DNA of 9,248 nt from Atopobiaceae bacterium. GTDB lineage: Bacteria > Actinomycetota > Coriobacteriia > Coriobacteriales > Atopobiaceae. A program made the translations under genes and the position numbers. Shown piece by piece: positions 6,737-9,248 of this stretch (its first letter is position 1; each line of letters begins with the position of its first letter). The notes under the pieces are model-generated. The model was not told the origin of the DNA. It worked only from the letters and a program-made list of their open reading frames with translations, and made no database searches. The DNA lies in the NCBI GenBank assembly GCA_017460265.1, contig JAFUBJ010000185.1, positions 1 to 9,248 on the forward strand. The letters run 5' to 3'.

Positions 6737-6762
6737 GATATCTATGCGTTCGCATAGATATC
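6737..6762. promoter_or_regulatory. Operator O1 upstream of hipBA: perfect 12-bp-arm palindrome
   Basis: GATATCTATGCG, TT, CGCATAGATATC: the arms are exact reverse complements. The core TATGCG-TT-CGCATA occupies 6743-6756. It is only 5 bp upstream of the hipB ribosome-binding site and would lie in the leader if transcription starts further upstream, so bound protein would block elongation or initiation. Confidence 0.75.
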
Positions 6763-6780
6763 AATCAAACAGACAGAATA

Positions 6781-6794
6781 TATTCGTTCGCATC
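6781..6794. promoter_or_regulatory. Operator O2 upstream of hipBA: degenerate copy
   Basis: TATTCGTTCGCATC matches the core TATGCGTTCGCATA at 12 of 14 positions. It starts 38 bp from O1 and 39 bp from O3. An additional right half-site GCATAGAT lies at 6802-6809. Confidence 0.6.
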
Positions 6795-6795
6795 G

Positions 6796-6804
6796 ATTTT
6801 AGCA
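6796..6804 (-). promoter_or_regulatory. Candidate extended -10 of hipBA promoter
   Basis: On the minus strand the sequence reads TGCTAAAAT, an extended -10 form (TGnTAAAAT). Transcription would begin near 6788, inside O2, leaving O1 in the leader and O3 upstream, a natural arrangement for autorepression. No good -35 is seen at the expected spacing. Confidence 0.35.
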
Positions 6805-6819
6805 TAGATGGGTATCATT

Positions 6820-6833
6820 TATGCGTTCGCATA
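6820..6833. promoter_or_regulatory. Operator O3 upstream of hipBA: exact core palindrome
   Basis: TATGCGTTCGCATA, identical in all 14 bases to the O1 core (6743-6756), with 6-bp arms around TT. It is the copy furthest from hipB and lies 90 bp upstream of the -10 box of the divergent leader-peptide gene. Confidence 0.7.
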
Positions 6834-6922
6834 GTTTTCAGGTAAGGCACATGCGAGTTTGCTAAAGATTGCTTGCGTCTATGGCGTGTCCCTCGCTTTG
6901 GGCTGTTATTTGTCATGGGACG

Positions 6923-6928
6923 TATAAT
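6923..6928 (+). promoter_or_regulatory. -10 box of the leader-peptide/radical SAM unit
   Basis: A consensus TATAAT that would start transcription near 6935, leaving a roughly 30-base leader before ATG 6965. A possible -35 TTGGGC at 6898-6903 has a long 19-base spacer. The rest of 6834-6964 shows no gene. Confidence 0.6.
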
Positions 6929-6964
6929 TGGAAAGGATTGGGACTTCGATTAAGGAGAGCAACA

Positions 6965-7153
6965 ATGGAGTTTGAGGATCTTACTCCGCAACAGAAAGAG
7001 AAGGCGATTGCCTGCAAGACGCCCAACGAGCTGTTGGAGCTTGCCAAGCAGGAGGGCATCGAGCTCTCCGACGACCAGCTCGACTCCATCTCTGGCGGAG
7101 GCTGGAGCAGCCCAAGCTGCGGCGATGACACCGCATGGACGTATGCCTGCTAG
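6965..7153 (+). CDS. Nif11-like, double-glycine-leader RiPP precursor peptide
   Basis: ATG 6965 follows AAGGAG (6952-6957) at 7 bases; the longer upstream frame from 6869 has no ribosome site and would begin upstream of the -10 box. The 62-residue peptide opens MEFEDLTPQQKEKAIACKTP, continues NELLELAKQEGIELSDDQLD and then SISGGG. The ACKTPNELLELAKQEGIEL stretch and the acidic, helical run into a Gly-Gly site are typical of Nif11-type and related double-Gly leader peptides. Cleavage after Gly45 would release a 17-residue core, GWSSPSCGDDTAWTYAC, with Cys52 and Cys62, Trp47 and Trp58, Tyr60 and several Ser/Thr. A radical SAM gene starts 9 bases after the stop, so a thioether (Cys to alpha-carbon) or an aromatic cross-link in the core is a reasonable hypothesis, not shown. 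Export and maturation genes are not in the window. Confidence 0.78.
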   Translation: MEFEDLTPQQKEKAIACKTPNELLELAKQEGIELSDDQLDSISGGGWSSPSCGDDTAWTYAC

Positions 7154-7162
7154 CCTAGGGAC

Positions 7163-8044
7163 ATGCTGACAGCGACTGCAACGGCGATCCCAGCTACAGC
7201 AATCCCTTATTCGCTAGGCTTTGCCGAACGCCTGGCCAAGATGGCGGCAAAGCCAAAGCTTGATGTGCAGGTGTGTGATCACTGCAACCTGCGGTGCGCC
7301 GGATGCCTGCACTTTGCACCGCTGGCCGAGAAGCGCTTCCTCGACGTGAACGAGTACGAGCGCGACCTTTCGCGGCTGGCGGCCGTCGAGGGCGTCGAGG
7401 GCTACTTCGGCTTTGTCACCCTGATGGGCGGCGAGCCGCTGCTTCATCCGCGCCTGGCCGAAATCGTCCACGTCACCCGCAAGCACCTGCCTCAGGAGAT
7501 CATCGCCGTGTGCACGAACGGGCTTCTGCTTCGGCGCATGGACGATGACTTCTGGCATGCCCTCACCGACTGCGACGTGAGGCTTCTCATATCGCCGTAC
7601 CCCCTGCAGGTAGACTACGACGAGCTTGCGGCCTTTGCGCGCAAAAAGGGCGTACGCACTGCGCTTTCGAAGGACATCACAAACACCGCCGACGGCAAGG
7701 AGGCGTTCCTGCGCCTGGCCCTCGATCCACAAGGAGCGCGTGACCAGACGCAGTCATTCTTGTCGTGCCCGTTTGGCGGATGCTACCTGCAGCTGGCCCG
7801 CGGGGCAATCTGGCCCTGCCAGGTGAGTGCCCATCACGACTCGTTTGCACGGCGCTTTGGGTACGACATGTGCGATGCCCCCGACGATGCGCTGCCTCTG
7901 GCATCCATCTCCTCGGCGGACGACATCGAAACCTTCCGCCGCAGGTCACACCCCATGTGTCGCTACTGCGACAACGACGCGCTTACGGTTGTGCCATGGG
8001 AGCGCTCCAAGCTTGCAGCTATCGAGTGGCTTTCGCCGCGCTGA
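7163..8044 (+). CDS. Radical SAM enzyme with extra C-terminal cysteine cluster, probable peptide maturase
   Basis: A 293-residue radical SAM protein. The canonical CxxxCxxC is Cys41, Cys45, Cys48 (within VCDHCNLRCAGCLHFAPLA), followed by the SAM-binding GGEP (89-92) and the CTNG strand (117-120). The C-terminal third adds CPFGGC (Cys202, Cys207), IWPC (Cys219) and MCRYC (Cys266, Cys269), enough to ligate an auxiliary Fe-S cluster in the manner of twitch/SPASM-like proteins. Weak AGGGA just before ATG 7163 supports the start; the first 16 residues are an odd Ala/Thr/Ile/Pro-rich tail ahead of the fold. No separate peptide-recognition (RRE) domain is evident. Proteins with a CDxCNLxCxGCxHF core also occur in capsule or glycan loci, so the substrate is inferred from position: it directly follows the leader-peptide gene and is probably translated from the same mRNA. 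No terminator is obvious in the 30 bp after the stop. Confidence 0.85.
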   Translation: MLTATATAIPATAIPYSLGFAERLAKMAAKPKLDVQVCDHCNLRCAGCLHFAPLAEKRFLDVNEYERDLSRLAAVEGVEGYFGFVTLMGGEPLLHPRLAEIVHVTRKHLPQEIIAVCTNGLLLRRMDDDFWHALTDCDVRLLISPYPLQVDYDELAAFARKKGVRTALSKDITNTADGKEAFLRLALDPQGARDQTQSFLSCPFGGCYLQLARGAIWPCQVSAHHDSFARRFGYDMCDAPDDALPLASISSADDIETFRRRSHPMCRYCDNDALTVVPWERSKLAAIEWLSPR

Positions 8045-8074
8045 CGCCGCGGGAAAGAGGTTGTGCAAAGGCGC

Positions 8075-9079
8075 TCACCTTCCCGACGTCTTGGGCTCTT
8101 TGGGTGCCGGTTTTGCATGTCCTCGCAACGCGATGCCCGCAAGCAGCGCCACGAGACTGGCTGCGCAGGCTCCCGCGAGCACCGACATCGAGACTCCCGG
8201 GTCGTCCGTCTTAGGCAGTGCCGAAGCGCGGCCTGGCCTGGAAGCGGGCTTTGGTGCAGGCGCAGGCGTGGGCGCGGGTTCGTCCTGTTCGCACGGAATG
8301 TCGCCTGGATATTCCGGCACGTCCATGGCCGTCGCGCGGAAGAGGTGCTGCTCAGGCTCGAACCACGCAGACCCAATCACAAAGAGCCTTCCGCGATACT
8401 TGCACGCCGCCTGCGCATACACGCGATCATCCGACGAGCGAAGCGCATACGGCTCAAAGGCGTCCGACGTGTCCTTCAGCAGGTACGTGTCGGAAGAGCC
8501 ATCGGCTGCCAGTGGACCCACCAGCACAAAGCCGTCCGCCGTCGGTGCGACCACCGCTCGGTAGGGGTATCTTTGGACCAAACCCCACGCCTGGATCTCT
8601 GGCTCGCCCTCTTCTGCCAGAAAGTACTTGGGCAACGACGCCGAAAGGTCGGTTGCCTGGCCGTCTTGGACGCGCACCACAGTGCCACCTGTGTTCGTTG
8701 CCTCATAAAGCAGCATCGAGCCGTCCCTCGCCGCAACCAAGGGGTTCCTGCACACCTTCGGCAGGTCGCAGAGCTCTTCGCCCGCACCCGAGCTTAGGTC
8801 ATAGCTCGTGACGGGTATGGGAATCTGCATGAAGTCAAAGTCGGGGTATAGGGGGTCCGGCCTACCTCCCCCCACCAGCTTGAGCTGGCCGCCGTCATTG
8901 ACGATGCTCTGCTCGAGGTGCACTCCCTCAGAAGACGCCCTCGTCCACGACCCTACGGACGGATCGTATGCATAGATGCGCTCCTCTGGCTCCTCGCCTT
9001 TTGGGAGCGCCGTCGGCTCCCCCGTATCGAGCACGCGCATGGTGGCGCCTTCTGCCCCACTGGAGCCGCGTGAGGTCAC
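8075..9079 (-). pseudogene. Kelch-like, sortase-anchored surface protein, C-terminal part of a broken gene
   Basis: The frame encodes 334 residues from GTG 9079, but an in-frame TAG lies immediately before that GTG and no ribosome site or signal peptide is present. ATG 9040, with AAGG 7 bases upstream, is the only plausible internal start. Residues 15-250 contain Kelch-like blade sequences (RIYAYDPSVGSW, VTSYDLSSGAGEELCDLP, RLFVIGSAW), a beta-propeller style. Residues 264-287 are a Pro/Ala cell-wall spacer. Residues 288-293 are LPKTDD, then a hydrophobic segment (about 296-319) and a basic tail, the architecture of a sortase substrate with Asp in place of the usual Gly of LPxTG. A protein of this kind needs an N-terminal signal peptide, and here the upstream sequence in the other frame is a subtilase propeptide. 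It is most likely the tail of one large secreted protein now out of frame. Confidence 0.65.
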
Positions 9080-9248
9080 CTACCAAGGAGGTGTCGCTGG
9101 CTGCGCCGTCTGCGGCGGACGTGAGGGGCAGCTCGCAGAGGTAGTTGGGCTCGGCAAAGGCGACGTGTGGGTCTTCGGCAAGCGTCTGAAGAATCTCCTC
9201 CGTGATGAGGATGTCAGAGGTCACAAGCGAAAGGGTCGTGGTCTGCTC
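8928..9248 (-). pseudogene. Subtilase (S8) propeptide fragment, 5' end outside window
   Basis: The frame is open from the right edge of the window and stops at 8928. Its first part reads EQTTTLSLVTSDILITEEIL followed by QTLAEDPHVAFAEPNYLCEL, matching the inhibitor-I9 style end of subtilisin prodomains (V-x-x-x-E-x-x-P-x-V-x-x-x-E-P-N-Y). It reaches DLTRLQWG, where secreted subtilases normally enter the catalytic domain (QWG). After about 9030 the translation is Arg/Gly-rich shadow sequence. The catalytic Asp-His-Ser domain is absent, and the Kelch-like tail follows in another frame. I infer an internal deletion with frameshift inside a large LPxTG-type subtilase gene. A sequencing error alone could explain the frame change but not the missing domain. 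Confidence 0.6.

Noticed and set aside
6869..6964. Longer start for the leader peptide
   Set aside because: It would begin upstream of the TATAAT box, has no ribosome site, and adds residues unlike any leader. AAGGAG favours 6965.
7163..7210. N-terminal signal peptide on the radical SAM protein
   Set aside because: The Ala/Thr/Ile/Pro stretch has no basic n-region or proper hydrophobic core, and radical SAM enzymes act in the cytoplasm.
9020..9040. RVLDTG as the catalytic Asp motif of the subtilase
   Set aside because: It resembles VLDTG, but the next residues run straight into Kelch-like sequence with no His or Ser motifs, so a chance match within a Kelch blade is more likely.
1..9248. tRNA, rRNA, insertion sequence or prophage genes
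   Set aside because: No cloverleaf, rRNA segment, transposase or phage protein was recognised on either strand by eye. A covariance-model scan was not possible.

Overview
The window is a GC-rich bacterial chromosome segment. Its protein styles fit an anaerobic actinobacterium of the Coriobacteriia (Olsenella/Atopobium/Collinsella-like): a TFIIB-type zinc-ribbon protein, an LPxT-type surface anchor, a Nif11-style peptide leader and a cysteine-less PurF homologue. The placement is inferred from style; no rRNA or marker gene is present to prove it.

Layout: 1-468 (+) is the 3' end of UDP-glucose 4-epimerase (galE). 561-1490 (+) encodes a zinc-ribbon/coiled-coil protein, followed 6 bp later by a divergent TrmB-type tRNA methyltransferase (1497-2321, +). 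The intergenic stretch 2322-2510 holds two copies of a 20-bp direct repeat and the promoter of an acidic Pro-Glu repeat protein (2511-3575, +). A 77-bp nested inverted repeat (3581-3657) lies between that gene and a convergent PurF-like gene (3661-5082, -). Upstream of it on the minus strand sits a hipBA toxin-antitoxin operon (hipB 6505-6720, hipA 5246-6508, 4-bp ATGA overlap). Three evenly spaced copies of a TATGCG-TT-CGCATA palindrome precede hipB and are the probable autoregulatory operators.

Divergent from hipBA is a two-gene unit on the plus strand. A 62-residue double-glycine-leader peptide (6965-7153) has its own strong -10 box. Nine bases later comes a radical SAM enzyme (7163-8044) with extra C-terminal cysteines. 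This looks like a minimal ribosomally made, post-translationally modified peptide (RiPP) system and is the best candidate for an undescribed system here. No transporter or dedicated protease for it is visible in the window.

The right end (8075-9248, -) carries what looks like the remains of a large secreted surface protein. A subtilase propeptide fragment runs in from beyond the window. It is followed, in a different frame and without a catalytic domain, by a Kelch-like region, a Pro-rich spacer, an LPKTDD sorting-like motif, a membrane segment and a basic tail.
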